Shown piece after piece: positions 1 to 12,914 of a stretch of 64,000 nt of DNA. The translations under genes and the position numbers were made by a program. The number at the start of each line of letters is the position of its first letter. Positions within the stretch are counted from its first letter, which is position 1. The DNA lies in the NCBI RefSeq assembly GCF_932294415.1, contig NC_065542.1, forward strand, positions 637,501 through 701,500, in the 5' to 3' direction. The stretch is from Quercus robur (lineage: Eukaryota; Streptophyta; Magnoliopsida; Fagales; Fagaceae). Under the pieces are notes generated by a model. The model saw nothing but the letters and a program-made list of their open reading frames with translations. It ran no database searches and was not told the DNA's origin.

Positions 1-861
1 TCCAGTACTCAGATGGTATAGTATTCGTGCTTCATCTTTCTTTTCTTTTTGATTTGTGATTTATATTATATATTTTACTAGCTACTTAATTAATTTGTTC
101 CCTTCATTTTTATTTTCTTGTTCTGTCCATGATCATGAACTACCATGTCTTTTGTAGTGTTGTGCTTTGAAAGTGGATACCTCGTCTGCTGGATGGCATA
201 ATACCATGGTGAAAGTTTTGAAGAAAATCAGTGGTACTTTTTAATCCATGTTTTGCCATACTTATTATTATTATTTTGAATAAATATACAATACCAACTT
301 TGTGGAGCTTTAATTTGAAAGTAATACTTAACCCTATGGTAATGTTTTATATCATCTCATTATTTTTTTCACATATGTTAAAATTTACACATAAAATAAT
401 ATCATTTAGAATAAGTTGTGTTACATTCCAAACTTATGGGTTTGAGTATTTTATTTTATTTTTTTAAATTGCGAATAGGTGGAGTGATTATCTTTTTTGT
501 TTGTTGGCTTAAAATTTTTCCAGGAGTTGTGTACGACATAGATGCAGAAGAAGGGATGGCATATATCACTGGCAAAGTTGATCCACACAAAATATTGAAG
601 AAGCTAGTGAAAAGTGGAAAACATGCGCAACTGTGCTGGGTTGAGATTGGAAATCAGTATACGTACTCTCAAGATGGCTCGTATCTTCATCCTAGGGGAA
701 GAGAACCTTATTATGAAGATCCTTACCCTTACTCCAGTAGTTATCGAAGAGACTCTTATTGGGATGGGTACAATGGACCAGGATACAATTCCTACTACCC
801 ACACCAACCTATGCCCCATTACTATCCACCACAGGTCCCATATAACCCATACTACTATTGA
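1..861 (+). CDS. HMA-domain protein, 3' part (heavy-metal-associated family, degenerate metal site)
   Basis: Spliced partial gene. A likely exon end is at 1-15 (donor GT at 16), a middle exon at 158-233 (acceptor AG 156-157, donor GT 234), and the last exon at 524-861 (acceptor CAG 521-523, stop TGA 859-861). The 158-233 exon ends in phase 1 and joins a glycine codon completed at 524. Together these give a ferredoxin-like HMA fold: CCALKVDTSSAGW in the first strand and loop, then KVLKKISGVVYDIDAEEG, then GMAYITGKVDPHKILKKL and a short final strand. The tail is rich in Tyr, Pro, Ser and Gly and ends NPYYY. Family knowledge: HMA plant proteins bind metal through CxxC and many carry a C-terminal CaaX box for prenylation. 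Here the CxxC position reads S-A-G-W and there is no CaaX box, so metal binding and prenylation are both doubtful. The start codon lies before the window. Confidence 0.8.
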
Positions 862-897
862 ATAGATCACTACATGTTGGTTTTATATGTGTCATGG

Positions 898-1120
898 TCA
901 TGTTGAAATATTTTAGGATTCTTCATGACATGATATTATCTTTTATGTACTTTATTTGGGATACTACTTTTGGGATTTCAAGTTGTAATTTATATCTGTT
1001 TATTTAGATCTGTCATGCTGAAATATTTTAGGGTTCTTCTTCATGACATGAGACTATCTTATGTTATTAATGCGTACTTTTTTTTGGGAAATTACTTTTG
1101 GGATTTAAAGTTGTAATATA
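898..1120 (+). repeat. Imperfect tandem duplication (about 115 bp x 2) in the 3' flank
   Basis: Two diverged copies follow the HMA gene, about 898-1013 and 1014-1120. Both contain TGAAATATTTTAGG, TTCTTCATGACATGA and TACTTTTGGGATTT in the same order. This is probably transcribed 3' UTR or 3' flank. No coding signal is seen. Confidence 0.6.
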
Positions 1121-1609
1121 TTTCCCTTTAATTTACTTAGTCCAAAGACAAATAGCTTGTTTAAAGTTGAATTCATATATATATATATATATATATATAA
1201 ATGGTTTCTCTTTTGAGGCAATTTAAGAATTGTTTTTTTGTTTTATAGGAGTCGGAACTATAAAAATTTGAGAATAAAAAATATAGAGAACCAAATGGTT
1301 TTTTGTCAAAATATTCTGAAAAAAAGTTATATCTCAATTCTCAAGTATGGTTTAACTAATTTTTTTTTAATAAAAATAAAATTGCAAGACCAATTAATCC
1401 AAAAACAACACCAAAAAATTAAGAAAAGAGCAGCTGAGTTGCACATTCTTTTCTTTTTAATAAATCTTTTTTTTTTTCTTATGCAAGAGTTGAGTTGGAA
1501 CATATTGTAACATCTTCTTTTTGGTCTTTGAATATGGCCCGAAATTCTACCTAAGTACAAATTTGTGGAATATATTTAACAACGAAAAAGGAGATATGTG
1601 GTGACCCGA
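1121..1609. other. AT-rich spacer with a TA microsatellite
   Basis: There is a (TA)n run at about 1177-1199 and several homopolymer runs. The short open frames here have no recognisable content, and I see no gene. Confidence 0.6.
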
Positions 1610-1611
1610 TC

Positions 1612-1862
1612 GAATTCAGATCTTCGAGATTTCTTAGGATACTCTATTAATAGATTTCTTAAGAGTCTAGATTCTGCTATATTAGCATTCTACTAACAAT
1701 ACTCTTAAAATAATAAAATAATAGTGTAAACAAAACAATTAAGATTATTGTTAGTGGAATGCTAATATGGAAAAATTTAGACTATTCAATTATTAAAAAA
1801 TGATTAAGATTTATGAAATTTATTTGGTAGAGTAGCCTAAGAAATCTAGAAAATCTGAATCC
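1612..1862. mobile_element. Foldback MITE (about 250 bp)
   Basis: The left arm contains ATTCAGAT, GAGATTTCTTAGG, TACTCT and then TTAGCATTCTACTAACAATA. The right arm holds the reverse complements in opposite order: TATTGTTAGTGGAATGCTAA, AGAGTAGCCTAAGAAATCT, ATCTGAAT. Arms of about 100 bp surround an AT-rich centre, so the unit can fold into a long hairpin. There is no coding capacity. The exact ends and the target duplication could not be fixed by eye. Confidence 0.6.
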
Positions 1863-1997
1863 AACCCAATATGGACCTTATAGTAAGATCTGAAATTTTA
1901 CCTAGTACAAATTTATGTCTTATACAGATCACGTGTATTCAGATTAGGTTCCTAAGAAAACTTACCTCAATGTAGTAAATTTTAAAACAAAATTAAC

Positions 1998-3050
1998 TAG
2001 ACATGACAAAAGAAGTCAGAATTTGCTGACTTGATTCGACCTAAAAAATACCTGACCCAATCCCCTTTTTTAACCCGAAACAAAAATGGGTTAACCTGTG
2101 ACGCGATTCAATTTTTTGTGAATCAATCTAACCTGACTCAGATAATCCGTGACTTGACCTGTTAAAAAATTACTAAAAAATATTTAGACAACTACGTCTT
2201 GAATGCTAGGTGCATAAAGCACAAAGCATGTCAGGCCGGAGCCAATAGATAGCATGTTTACAGACAACCTATTTATTAATAATAATAATAATAAAAAGGC
2301 AATTCTACCGATTCTCATTTGCTTTGACCAGACACTTCACAGTAGTACACTAACACTACTAACACAGTAACGCGTACACCACTTTCTGAGTGATTGACTT
2401 AAGACTAACGACAAAACTTAAGGTTATTTGTTTTTTGAGAATTTGAAAAAACTAAAAAAATATGTGACAAAACAAAATTGTGTGCTCTTGTAGTTGTAGT
2501 CTACAAACCACTAACCAGCTAACACACAACACTCGCAGATACTCAGTCACGCACGTTAGAACATGTGCTAATAACTTGACATGGTCCATGACATGTAGTA
2601 TTTTTTTTTTTTTTTTGGGAATGATATTATTAGTGGTGTAAACTTAAAATATATATTTTTTGGTGCTCCTTAAGATCTATCTCTTTTTGAAGTTGTAAAT
2701 TTGTAATTACATGCATATTGGCAGTGAGTTATTAACATTGAAGACATTTTTCATTATGAATTCATGACTATAAAAAATTTTAGTTATGTTTAAAATTGTC
2801 AGAATTGGAAGGATATCAACAAGTGGCATTAAGTGCAATTCATTTCATTAATTAATCTTATTTATTCTCTCTAAAAAGGTTGCCATTGATTTGTTTTTGT
2901 AAATTAGAAATTTTTTTTTGTTGAAAATGCGGGTCAATCTGACCCAAACCGTAACCTGATTGACCCATTTAAAAATGAACTATTTTGACACAATCCGTTG
3001 AATCCGCAAATCCGATTGACCCGACTCAACCCACCTTATTGCCATGTCTG
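1998..3050 (-). mobile_element. Non-autonomous hAT-like element, copy 1
   Basis: The ends are TAGACATGACAA (1998) and the inverted form at 3040-3050. The flanks are 8 bp and differ at one base: AAATTAAC (1990-1997) and AAATTAAT (3051-3058). An 8-bp target duplication with TAG...TGNCAA termini is typical of hAT elements. The subterminal regions are rich in GACCCGA / TGACCC motifs on both sides. No transposase frame is present. It matches the element at 14187-15270 but lies in the opposite orientation. Confidence 0.8.
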
Positions 3051-3058
3051 AAATTAAT

Positions 3059-3487
3059 ATCCTAGTAACTCTTGATTTTGAGATCTCTTTAATTTCCACC
3101 TTAATGATCACATGATTAGTTTCCCGAGAGAGTGGACTTTCCTTGTCAAGAGACAACCGTAGCTGTGCGCCTCTATAAAGAGAGAACTTTTCTTCTTTCC
3201 TCGAGTGCTAGGCATGTAGTGTAAAGACAAAGTTTCTCAACTTATTATGTTCTCTTTATGTGTCTACTCTAATAGAGACTAGATAATAAGACATGGGCCA
3301 GCCCAAATATGAAAATTGAAAACAAAATATTTGTTAGTGGCTTTTTTAGTGGTTTGGCGATTGGTGGTGATCTCTCTCTCTCTCAAAAAATTATGAAACA
3401 ATGAGTCGATAATATTCTCTTTTAAAAAGTACACATGATAGAAATTAAAACTGGCCTATTATATCAATAAAAATTCAAAATGCTTTT
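3059..3487. other. Spacer, no gene seen
   Basis: AT-rich DNA with a short CT run near 3372-3384 and no supported coding region. Confidence 0.5.
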
Positions 3488-4096
3488 TGTAGGCACACGA
3501 TTTACGTTAAACCGCAGTTGAGTTGGGTTCGCACGTAAATGGGCCCATACAATATCATTTGTAGAGAGTGGGATCGAAAGGCTAAGCCATGTTTTCCCGG
3601 CTGTGTTTTGGTTAAGATATTTATGCATGGTTCCAGTATATTTGCCTCTGAAACCCTTTTTCCTTTTCGTGGGATTGGAGGAGCCCCCCTTTTAGGTTAC
3701 ATATTTTTTCTTTTATACTCGCATGCGTTCAATTTCCTTCGTCCACGTGTAGGGTCGACCCCTTCTGAGACTGATACTTGTCCCATCAGTCTTAGACCTA
3801 AGTCATTGAGAGTTGTTGATAAAGTTAATGGATAAGGCTCTGTTAGGTGCAGAGATATGCATGGGGAAGGTGGCAAAGGAAGCCTCTCTTAGATATTTTA
3901 GATTTCCCCTTCGAGATCGCCCCTTTACCTTTCTGCCCTTTTTCTTGGGTCAGCCGAGGACTGCACTGTCCTCGGCTGCTTCTCCGGGCCAATTGGGCCA
4001 CACTATTCTTGAACTCTGGCCATGACCTTTTTAGGCTTGGGCCTTTGGACCCTTCATCAGCAAACGGGCCTGGCCCGCCGATTACTGGACCCCACA
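3488..4096 (-). repeat. Solo LTR (RE-C superfamily), reverse orientation
   Basis: A 609-bp LTR read on the minus strand runs from TGTGGGGTCC (at 4096) to the TGTAGG end at 3488, with perfect 5-bp target duplications CTTTT at 3483-3487 and 4097-4101. It shares the palindrome CCGAGGAC...GTCCTCGG and the ends GGGCCCA / CCCTACA-like with the LTR at 54928-55543 and with RE-C. No internal element sequence adjoins it, so it is a recombination remnant. Confidence 0.85.
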
Positions 4097-4097
4097 C

Positions 4098-4101
<4 letters not shown>

Positions 4102-4143
<42 letters not shown>

Positions 4144-5481
4144 CAACATCAAAGTTATATTTGTAAAAAAAAAAAAATCTATTATTGTATATATATATAT
4201 ATATATACTTGTTTGTTTATGTTAATGTTATGTTATTGTTTATGTTTACGCTTATTATTATTTTGTTTATTTTTTCATGTTTATATTTGTTTTGATTCAT
4301 TAATTATTTTTTTATAAATATTCTGCCAAATAAATTTATAAATTAAACCATAAGATTCAAAACTTTGAAAAAAAAATTCAGTTATCAATAATCCATTTTT
4401 TGCACCAAAATATTTTTAACTATAAGATTTTTCATTGCACTTATAAGTTTTTTGAAAAAAATTTCCCAATAATATTGCAAACAGTTGTTCCATCAATGTC
4501 AAAAAATTCTTAATTCTTCTCAAAAATTATAATAAGAATTTTCCCCATAATATTCGATGATGATTGTACAACAGCAAACACCATCTATAAAGATCTTTCA
4601 ACATAGAATATAAAGAAAATCAGACTAGCCCTTTTCCGAAAGATGCTGTCAGCAATTGTTGCTTCTATAACCAACGACATAAAGTTTATTAGTTTCTTCA
4701 AAAAAATAATCATTACAAAAGATGTTGGAATGCATGGATGGAAAAATTAAGACACAGTGATAATGATCAATATATTAATAACAGTGATATTGATTTTTTT
4801 TTTTTTAACAAAGAAATAACTTTAGATGATTCTTATTTCTAATGATCTATATATTAATAATATTAAATAATTATGCCCAATTTATCAAAAAGTTTCTCTG
4901 ATAGTTGTTTTCACAAATCCAATCAAAGAGATAGAAAAACCAAGAATATTTTATTTTATTTTATTATGTTGGTGAATAAAATTATAATGATATCAATATT
5001 TTTATTTAGTTTTCCATTTTAATATTTGATTTGTATCATATATGTTTAAAACAAAAATATGATACTTGTAAAAGTTAAATCTCATTATTTGTGTATATTC
5101 GTTTATTTTATGTTAATGTGTATGTTCATATTTATGTTTGTTTTCATGTTTATATTTCTATGATTATATCGTTTGAACAAAGTTTTCCTTCAAACCGATT
5201 TGAAAGAATTTTCTAATCCAATATGCGGCAACTCATATAATTATGCATGCATATTATTTAAACAAGTTATATAACTCAATAAATAGGTTATGTGTGTGTG
5301 TGTGTATTTTTAGCAATTAGTTTGTTTCTAAAAAAAAAAAAAGTTGTGTGATAAAAAGTAAATATAGATGAATTTATCAATTGCGACGTGGTGGATTAGA
5401 GTAATTTTCCTCCAAACTAATTTAAAAGTAAACTTTTTCCATTTTTTTGTTTTGTTTTGTTTTAAGTCAGTGCTTGCACGC

Positions 5482-5519
<38 letters not shown>

Positions 5520-5900
5520 ATTTGGCTAAATAATTTTAAAAATCAAATCATAAGAAAGTAGCCTCTAAAAAAAATAAAAATCATGTTCATGACTTATATT
5601 TCTATGATTATATTGTTTGGAAAAAGTATAAACCTCAAAGTTTTCTTCTTCTTCCTCATCAAAGAAAAAAAAAAAAAAAAACCCTCCAAGTTTGATAAAC
5701 CACAATTCGTAGCCATTATTACCCACAATGCTGAGGCCAAATTAAACTGATAAGAGATTTGGTTAGATTGCAGGAACAAAACACAATTCTTTCCTTCCTA
5801 ATCGAGAAACATATAATATTGGTGACACATAACATATAACAGAGAGCACCACTAGCATCATACGCTTTTCCATTAACAAGCCTAACCATTTTGAGCAGTA
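4102..5900. other. AT-rich spacer with microsatellites
   Basis: Contains (TTA)n at about 4101-4140, (TA)n near 4189-4206 and 5483-5515, and many homopolymer runs. No coding region is recognised. The end next to the SUN gene probably holds that gene's 3' UTR. Confidence 0.55.
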
Positions 5901-6105
5901 ATTCATTTGAATTAAACAAATTCGCTAATTAAATCCCACACAACAAATAGCCTGCACCAGCAACATCTTAGCCTGATCTATGAGATACTGGCAATATTAC
6001 TCCCGTCAAAGAATATAGCGTAACTTGTCCCAGGACGCACATAAAGTGGCACTTACATGAACACTAGTAAAAGAAAGCTGAATAACTCAAAGATATGTAT
6101 ATTAC

Positions 6106-9100
6106 TTATATTGATAGTATGAAAATTATAGTGCTACAGCTCAATAGTAAGATTAGCCAGGAAGAGTTCATCTGACAAAATTTCCCCGACATTTTTGTTC
6201 TATGAACACTCAATGACATAAAAACACTCATCGCCAAACCTAGGAATAACCTTACAAGAGCTAAAAATGAAAAAATTAAACATACAAAAAATACTATGAT
6301 ACTCTTATTCTCCATGGAAAGCTGATTCTCCCGGACCTTATCAACTTGAGATCTGCAAATGATGGGCAATTATTAGAACTTTCATAAACCCAAACACCAA
6401 AAGAAGCTGCCCACTAGCAAGAACCAACTAGACAAAAACTAAAAAAATATTTTTTTAATGATGGCTAAGCAACAATATCATCGTGTGTAGGTATATATAT
6501 ATATACACACCACAAGTCAGTATTAAGAAACTAAGAGAGGATATTGAAATAAATGGAAAGGTGAAGATTCAACTGTAAAAATGAATAAAACATAAGCAAA
6601 GACGTGTGAACATTTTTGTCTTGTCTATAAATCTACTAAATTTTATTACTCCTTTTGACAACTCAAATGTTCCATCCCAATTTTGACTCTAATCACCTCT
6701 CCCCTAACAGAGATGCTGACAAACCCACAGGGCATTTCATTTCTGATCCAGAATTCAATCTAGGTATTCTTACTTCTAGTTCACTAGTAGGCAAAATTGC
6801 ATCCAGGAAACGGGAGGCGGTCCCACCCACACAAAAGGAACATCCCAGCTTGCACCAGAGTAGGTAAAAGCCATAATGCTAATCAGAAAGTTGCTATGCC
6901 CTATTATCACTATGTTTTCCTTATTCAACTATGTTGCATATTTTGTTTTGATTCAATCCCTCCCCCACTCCCCCTCTCCCCCCCCCATATTCTCTTTCTC
7001 CTTCCCAAAAAAAAAAAGGAAAAAAAAAGACCCAGAGAAAACCACAAAAAGAAACAGAAAGAGATTATTAAATAATGAGCTTTTTTTTTAATGAGTAATA
7101 AATTTTATTAGAAAAGAGAAGCCATCAAATATGCAGGTAGTATACTAGATGCCCAACACATCTATGTACTGACATTAAATAAGAAGATTATTATAACTTT
7201 GTATGCTTAAAAATACTTTCATTAAAAATTTCTTAATCCTAATCTCATACTGTAATAAACTAATAGTTATGAAGAACAAAAACAACAAAAGCTGTGGAAG
7301 TGTATGACATAAGAAATAAATTCTACCTCAGAACAACATTGTCCCTGAGTAAAGTATCCAACTGCAACGAAACAAGGGATCTCCAAGAAATAAGATCATC
7401 AACATCCTTACCCTGCAAAGGAAATCAACCATACAAACTTAACTGCATATAATGATGATACTAAACTGATCTTGACATTTATATCAAACAAAAATAATAC
7501 AACCACCAAGATTTCTAAAAGGTAAGTATCACATACAATGGCCTCTTGACTGTCAAGAAGATTCTTTATGTCTTCTCTCATCTTCTCTATAATAATATCT
7601 TTCTCTCCAATATCTTTGTTGATTTCTTTGAAAATATTGCCATATCTGGAATTCAGCTCGTCTAAAAATCGCTCTAAAACAGACAAATTTAAATCCAGTG
7701 AACGCACTTTCTGCATCAATATCTTGAGAACTGTGTCCCCAGGCATCCTGCCAACTTGGTGGTGACGCATTTCCTCAACTGGATCAGGCACACTATTTAC
7801 AGTTTCATGTGCATATTTTGATTCTGTGTGTATGATATTTTGATCAATATCAGCACTGTCAGTGAGCTCCGGCTGGGAAGGAATTTCTTTCTGGTCACCA
7901 GTGCCTTCTTCTGGAACAAACAGTTTTTTATCTTGAGCAGATATCAAATCTGCTATCATTTTTTCAACAGCATCCACACCATAAACTTCAACAAAACTCA
8001 GTGTGCAGTAGAATTCCGAACCATAATGGCTCAAAAGATTCAACTTTAGGTATCTTACCCATTTTGGCTCCTGAAGAACAAAACTTTGTGCATGCTTTAC
8101 ATTCAAAGCAGTGAAATTCCCAAGCTTGACCCATTCATCTGTTGGATAAACCAAACTTCCAAGCAACTCAAAATCTTTTAAATTAGAAGAGTGGTGCTCA
8201 AAATTAGCTATTTCAATTGTATCTACTAATGTTTCTTCCGAAAGCTCTATAGCAACAAACTTCTCTTCCGCAGAACATGGATTTCGTAAGTACTTGTCCT
8301 TATCTCTACCTAAGATATTAGGGGCACCCTTGGCTTCCTTGTTAAAAGCCAAGACCTTTGCTCCCTTTGATGCTGAAGCATAATTGTACTCAGCACCCCC
8401 GGGCTCCACTCTGCGTACGATGCTTCCAGCCTGACCAGTTCCAGATTTACTTATGGAACTAAAAGCCCTGCTCTTGAATTCATCAAGACCAAGTGGAACA
8501 CTATGAGACAGGCGACCAGTCTTTGGAGCATCACCTTCAGATTTCAGAGTGGAACTGGAATTCTCAACCTCAAGTTGCTCTCCAATAGTTGGAACATCAT
8601 TTGTGCTTCCTTCATTAGCAACTAATTCACTACCCAAACCTCTCGTTTCAGCACCATTTGTGGACAAAGACTCAGAAGAATACAGAGAATCGGTTTCTTC
8701 CTGTGGATAATTATCTACAGTATCTGAGGGTTCATTATGTTCTACCTTAGCTTCATCCCAAGTTGATATGCCAACCGAAAGTAGTGCAGATTCATCTAAG
8801 TTCAAAGAAAGGAAGAGAGCAGCCAATAAGAACAAGTTATGCATTAAGTACATTCCAAAAAAAAAAGAAGCATTGTGAAGAACAAGACTAAAGATGAGTT
8901 CACCAAATATTCACCCAAGTAAATGGAAAGACAAGAAGGTAAATTAGCAAGGAAAGACATTCACATTAAAATTCCACACATACACATATATACTCACATG
9001 TATATATCTTTATACAAAACACATTACATTATACATATATTATAAAATTCATATAAAAACAAAAACAAAAACAAAAAAATTTCAAACACAATATACAAAA

Positions 9101-10564
9101 ATCGTTAAAAATAGTGTACCTGACCAGGATGTAGTGTAGCTAAGAGATACTTTCAGCACATAACTAAATTAACAAATAAATATAGGTTCTATAGAAGATC
9201 TACATGGAATACCAATAATAGAATAGTTCCATCAGACATACAAGCACGGAGGTTAGATTTAGGAAGAGACTAATAAAATTATGGTTTGAAACCCGATAAA
9301 TCAACAAAGAATAAGACAATTGGAGTTGATGCTATGTCTGGCAACAGGTATAAAATTAAGGAATTAATAGAGGAAGAACGGAGATAAGGTTAGCTCAATT
9401 CTTCTGATATAATTGAAAGTGGCACTGCATCTGCACCATCTGAGTTATTAGTAGCCACCAAAGAATTTTTTGCCTTTTGCTCCTTTACATTAATTTGATT
9501 TGCCAATGAGCTCTAGCACAAATGGCACATCTTCCCATTAGAAGAACAATGTAAAGGGTGATGTAGATTTAAGACCTCCTAAGCCCACCTAAATAACATA
9601 GCAATAAAATAATAATAATAATTTCCAAATTTTGGGTTTTTTTTTTAAGGTTGTAAGTCATGGATCAGAATAGTACTCCACTAGAATATTACCATAACCA
9701 ATGTCAAATTAGCCCTTAAATATTAATTTTTGATTGTGTTCTTAAGGTTATAATTAGTTGTTAATTGCATTTTCTGAAAAATAGAATAAAAGAAAATGTT
9801 CTGCTGATAGCGTCAGACTTTCTGTTGACATTGTCATACTATAAATTGGAGCATATAGTTAAGATATAATTGATTTTTATTCAGGTTCCCCCAATCCGCG
9901 CTCATGCAAGCAGGGAATTCAGCCTGTTTTAGTGCACCACAACCCAGCTTATTAGTAACTTTTTTTTGGGGAGGGGGGGGGGGGGGGGTTGGTGGGGTTA
10001 TGTAATATGAAATCACAGAAGTGGGGTAAAGGCCTGCTTAAGCACTGCAATATGGAAATCAGGCCAATATTTCATGTTATAGTAATCAAAGGGAGGCTAT
10101 TCAGTTCAAAATGATGGATTACAGATATGCAGGAGCAAGAAAGGAAACGCATAGATTGCCAACTATGATAATATGCACTTACGCTAAGCAAAGGCATGGA
10201 ATCCCATCATAACCAGAAAGCAGTATAGCAAACCCACTGAAGCACCACCCATATTTCATCTAACATGACATTCCACATAGCCATTATTTATTTAAAAAAA
10301 TGCACAACAGCTCAGCACTCGGCATATTCTTTAGAGCTCTCAACAACAATTTATAAGGGGATTCAACAATAGTGTACAAAGAAAATTTAGTCTAAAAAGC
10401 TTACCTCTATGGTCATGGCCGTGACTGATCCATAAGCTAAGAAGGAAGACAAGCCCCCACAAAACAAATACCAAAGAAAGAGAAACCTTATACAAGTGAC
10501 TTCTTCCACTTATAGTATCCTCCAAAGCTCTTCTTTGCAGAAGAGCTCTACGTGATCTCTGCAT
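6106..10564 (-). CDS. SUN3/SUN4-like: Mid-SUN domain protein, SUN3/SUN4-like (complete, four exons)
   Basis: Exons: 10564-10405, 8795-7537, 7412-7327, 6352-6106. They splice in frame to 583 residues, and all introns are GT-AG. The N-terminus [12 protein letters not shown] precedes a membrane helix (about 27-47). An acidic, Ser-rich lumenal stretch follows, then the SUN domain (about 186-328) with [64 protein letters not shown] and [10 protein letters not shown] coiled coil follows (about 405-470), then two hydrophobic C-terminal segments. This is the plant mid-SUN plan. Family members sit in the nuclear envelope and ER and are linked to nuclear positioning and membrane organisation. The start ATG was chosen because it gives the conserved N-terminus. 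AUG-like uORFs lie just upstream if the leader is unspliced there. Intron 1 is long (8796-10404). I cannot tell SUN3 from SUN4. Confidence 0.93.
9968..9997 (+). repeat. Long G tract in SUN intron 1
   Basis: A run of G broken once by A and followed by TTGGTGGGG, directly after a T run. In the SUN pre-mRNA (minus strand) this is a C tract. The plus strand could form a G-quadruplex. Confidence 0.7.
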
Positions 10565-11600
10565 TGCTCATCAATCTGATCCAATCCTGACCATTGAACA
10601 ATTAAAGAGAAAAGGAGATATCCTGCATTACAAAATTCAGAGAACTTCTTTAGTCTACACTCACAGGAAAAAAAAAAAAAAACATAAATAATCTATTTTT
10701 GCTTATAAATGAAGCTCCGATCCAAGTACAACAACTGTAATTCCTAAAGGGTACCATTGAAATAAACAAAAAGAGAATTTGAATTGGAAAATCTGCCAAA
10801 TACCTCTAAAAAACTCAAACACTAGCACAATTATCTTCCTTTTTTTTCTTTAGGATCAATAATACTTCCACATTTTGAACAATCCAGCGACATATATACA
10901 TAAACACTTAGTAAGACCATATTATTATTCAAGCAAAACCACGCTTAGTTCCTAAGAAATATTGTGCCACTGAACCCATTACAGGAACATCAAATTCAAG
11001 ATTTTTTCGAATCTAACATAATCCACCCAATCACTTGGCTTACTAATCAAGCTGATCATTTTGTTATTCTCAGAAACCAAAACACCAAACAACATCATGA
11101 CACTATAACAATCTCATTTTCCTCTTAAATTCCACAGCTTTCTCAGCAACCAAACACAAACCCAAATATAACACATTCCAAACAACTTAATACACATGCA
11201 TATATTAGATTAAAACACAACCTATACAAATAAAAAGATAGAGAAATATATATCTGAGTGATCAAAATGAAGCTAAAGTTGAAAGCTTTGAGCACAGAAA
11301 TCAAACCAGTTCTAGATCTAACACAAATTCTGACCAAAACCCAGATATGAAATTCAAAAATAAAACAAACCCAGATTGATTAAAATAAGAATAGACACAA
11401 ATAGAGAGAGATTCAAATAGAAATCACCTGGGTTTTGAGGCTCACCTTTTTTTGTTTGGGTATTGGGATTGTCAACGACAAAAACAACTAGGAAACCCAA
11501 TTCTTTATTAGGAGAAATTTCGCGATCATAGATACGACAAAACGACGTAGCTTAAGGGGATTCTCCGAGTTGGCTTCGCTTGTGGTTTGGGCATCCTCGG
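10565..11600 (-). promoter_or_regulatory. Probable leader and promoter region of the SUN gene
   Basis: On the minus strand, a 5' UTR intron is plausible: an acceptor GGTCAG near 10590 precedes the start codon, and donors GGTGAGCC or AGGTGATT lie near 11425-11445. Sequence beyond about 11450 turns GC-richer, as expected for a first exon and promoter. This is inferred from splice-like signals only, and no transcription start is proven. Confidence 0.4.
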
Positions 11601-11605
11601 TGGTT

Positions 11606-11669
11606 CTCTCTTTCTTCTTCACCTTTGGCGTTTACATCTCTCTCTTTCTTCTTCACCTTTGGCGTTTAC
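11606..11669 (+). repeat. Perfect 32-bp tandem duplication
   Basis: The unit starting CTCTCTTTCTTCTTCACC occurs at 11606-11637 and again at 11638-11669. It lies just upstream of the SUN gene leader and may be part of its promoter. Confidence 0.8.
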
Positions 11670-12870
11670 ATCTATACTATTTTTTCTTTTCGCTTTCTTC
11701 TGTAACGGCTTCCTATTGAATTTTGAATTCTTTTGGAAAACAGTTTTTACATTTTGTTTTTATTGCTTTTCAGAAACACCCATTTGGACTTAATTTACAT
11801 CAATAAGTGAATCATTACAATAAAAATTAGCTATGCTCATTTAAAAAAAAAAAAAAAACATTGAATATAAAACTGTCTACTAATTATTATTATTATTTTC
11901 ATGTTATAGTAATCAAAAGTTTTGATAAGTGGAGTACTCAAATACTAAGAGGATTTTGTCTCTTTTTAATGTAGCAAATATGTGGGGCTTATGAATTATG
12001 TACATGACTCATGAGAATTTTCATGAATTGGGATGTGAGATCTTAGAGATTTCAATCCCTTTTCCAATTCCTAATGCGTATAATACAAAATTTTGGTGTG
12101 TGGATTTAAAATCAAGGAAAAAAAAAAAGGAGAGGAAATAAGTAGCATGAAAATTGATGTTTGATGCAAGTGCAAAAGTGATTATGTTGTGAAATAAAGA
12201 GAAATAGGTAAGATTGTGTTTTTGATATGTAGGCTGGAAAAGCAGGAGCTATATATATACACAGAGTGAGAGTATTAAGTATAAACAAGTAATTAAATTA
12301 AATAATTTTAGTGAAAACTAGCATACTCTTTATTTATTTTTTATGTCAATATTATAATTCTTTTTAATTTTGTAATGATTTTTTTTTTTTTGGGCTACTT
12401 AAGAACATTCCATATTACACTAGATTACAGTAATGAATTTTATATCTATTTTTGTGAAATGCTTTAATTGGTCAAATAGGTTTTTAGTTGTATTTGCCGA
12501 CTAAACTTTAAAGATTTTAACTTTTTACTCTTCACAGTGATTTATAAAAACAACAAAAATAACCCCTCCAATCATATTTGTATTAACCTAAAAATAAATA
12601 AAATAAAAAGCAATTGAGCTAAATTTCAAGCTTTGAAATTTGAAATTTTCCACTTTTAGCTAAAAATATTTATCTTTTAACGATTTTTGTAAACTTTTTC
12701 TTTGTCGTGTTTAATGATTGTATGCAAATTTAACGAATTGGGCCATGACAAGTCAAAGCAAGCAAACAAAACTTAAGAGCTGGCAATGGCTGCCATGGAC
12801 AAATTAAGAAATGCCACGTTGTAGAGTTGATTGCTTAATGGGGTACCATCAGTCCCCATGTATATAACAG

Positions 12871-12914
<44 letters not shown>

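Noticed and set aside
3539..4317. Several open frames of 70-156 codons
   Set aside because: They lie in a solo LTR and the adjoining TTA microsatellite.
9834..10016. Small proline-rich protein on the minus strand
   Set aside because: The proline run is the G/C tract in the SUN intron.
11587..11793. Hydrophobic 68-codon frame upstream of SUN
   Set aside because: Driven by a CT-rich tandem duplication and T-rich DNA. No homology recognised.
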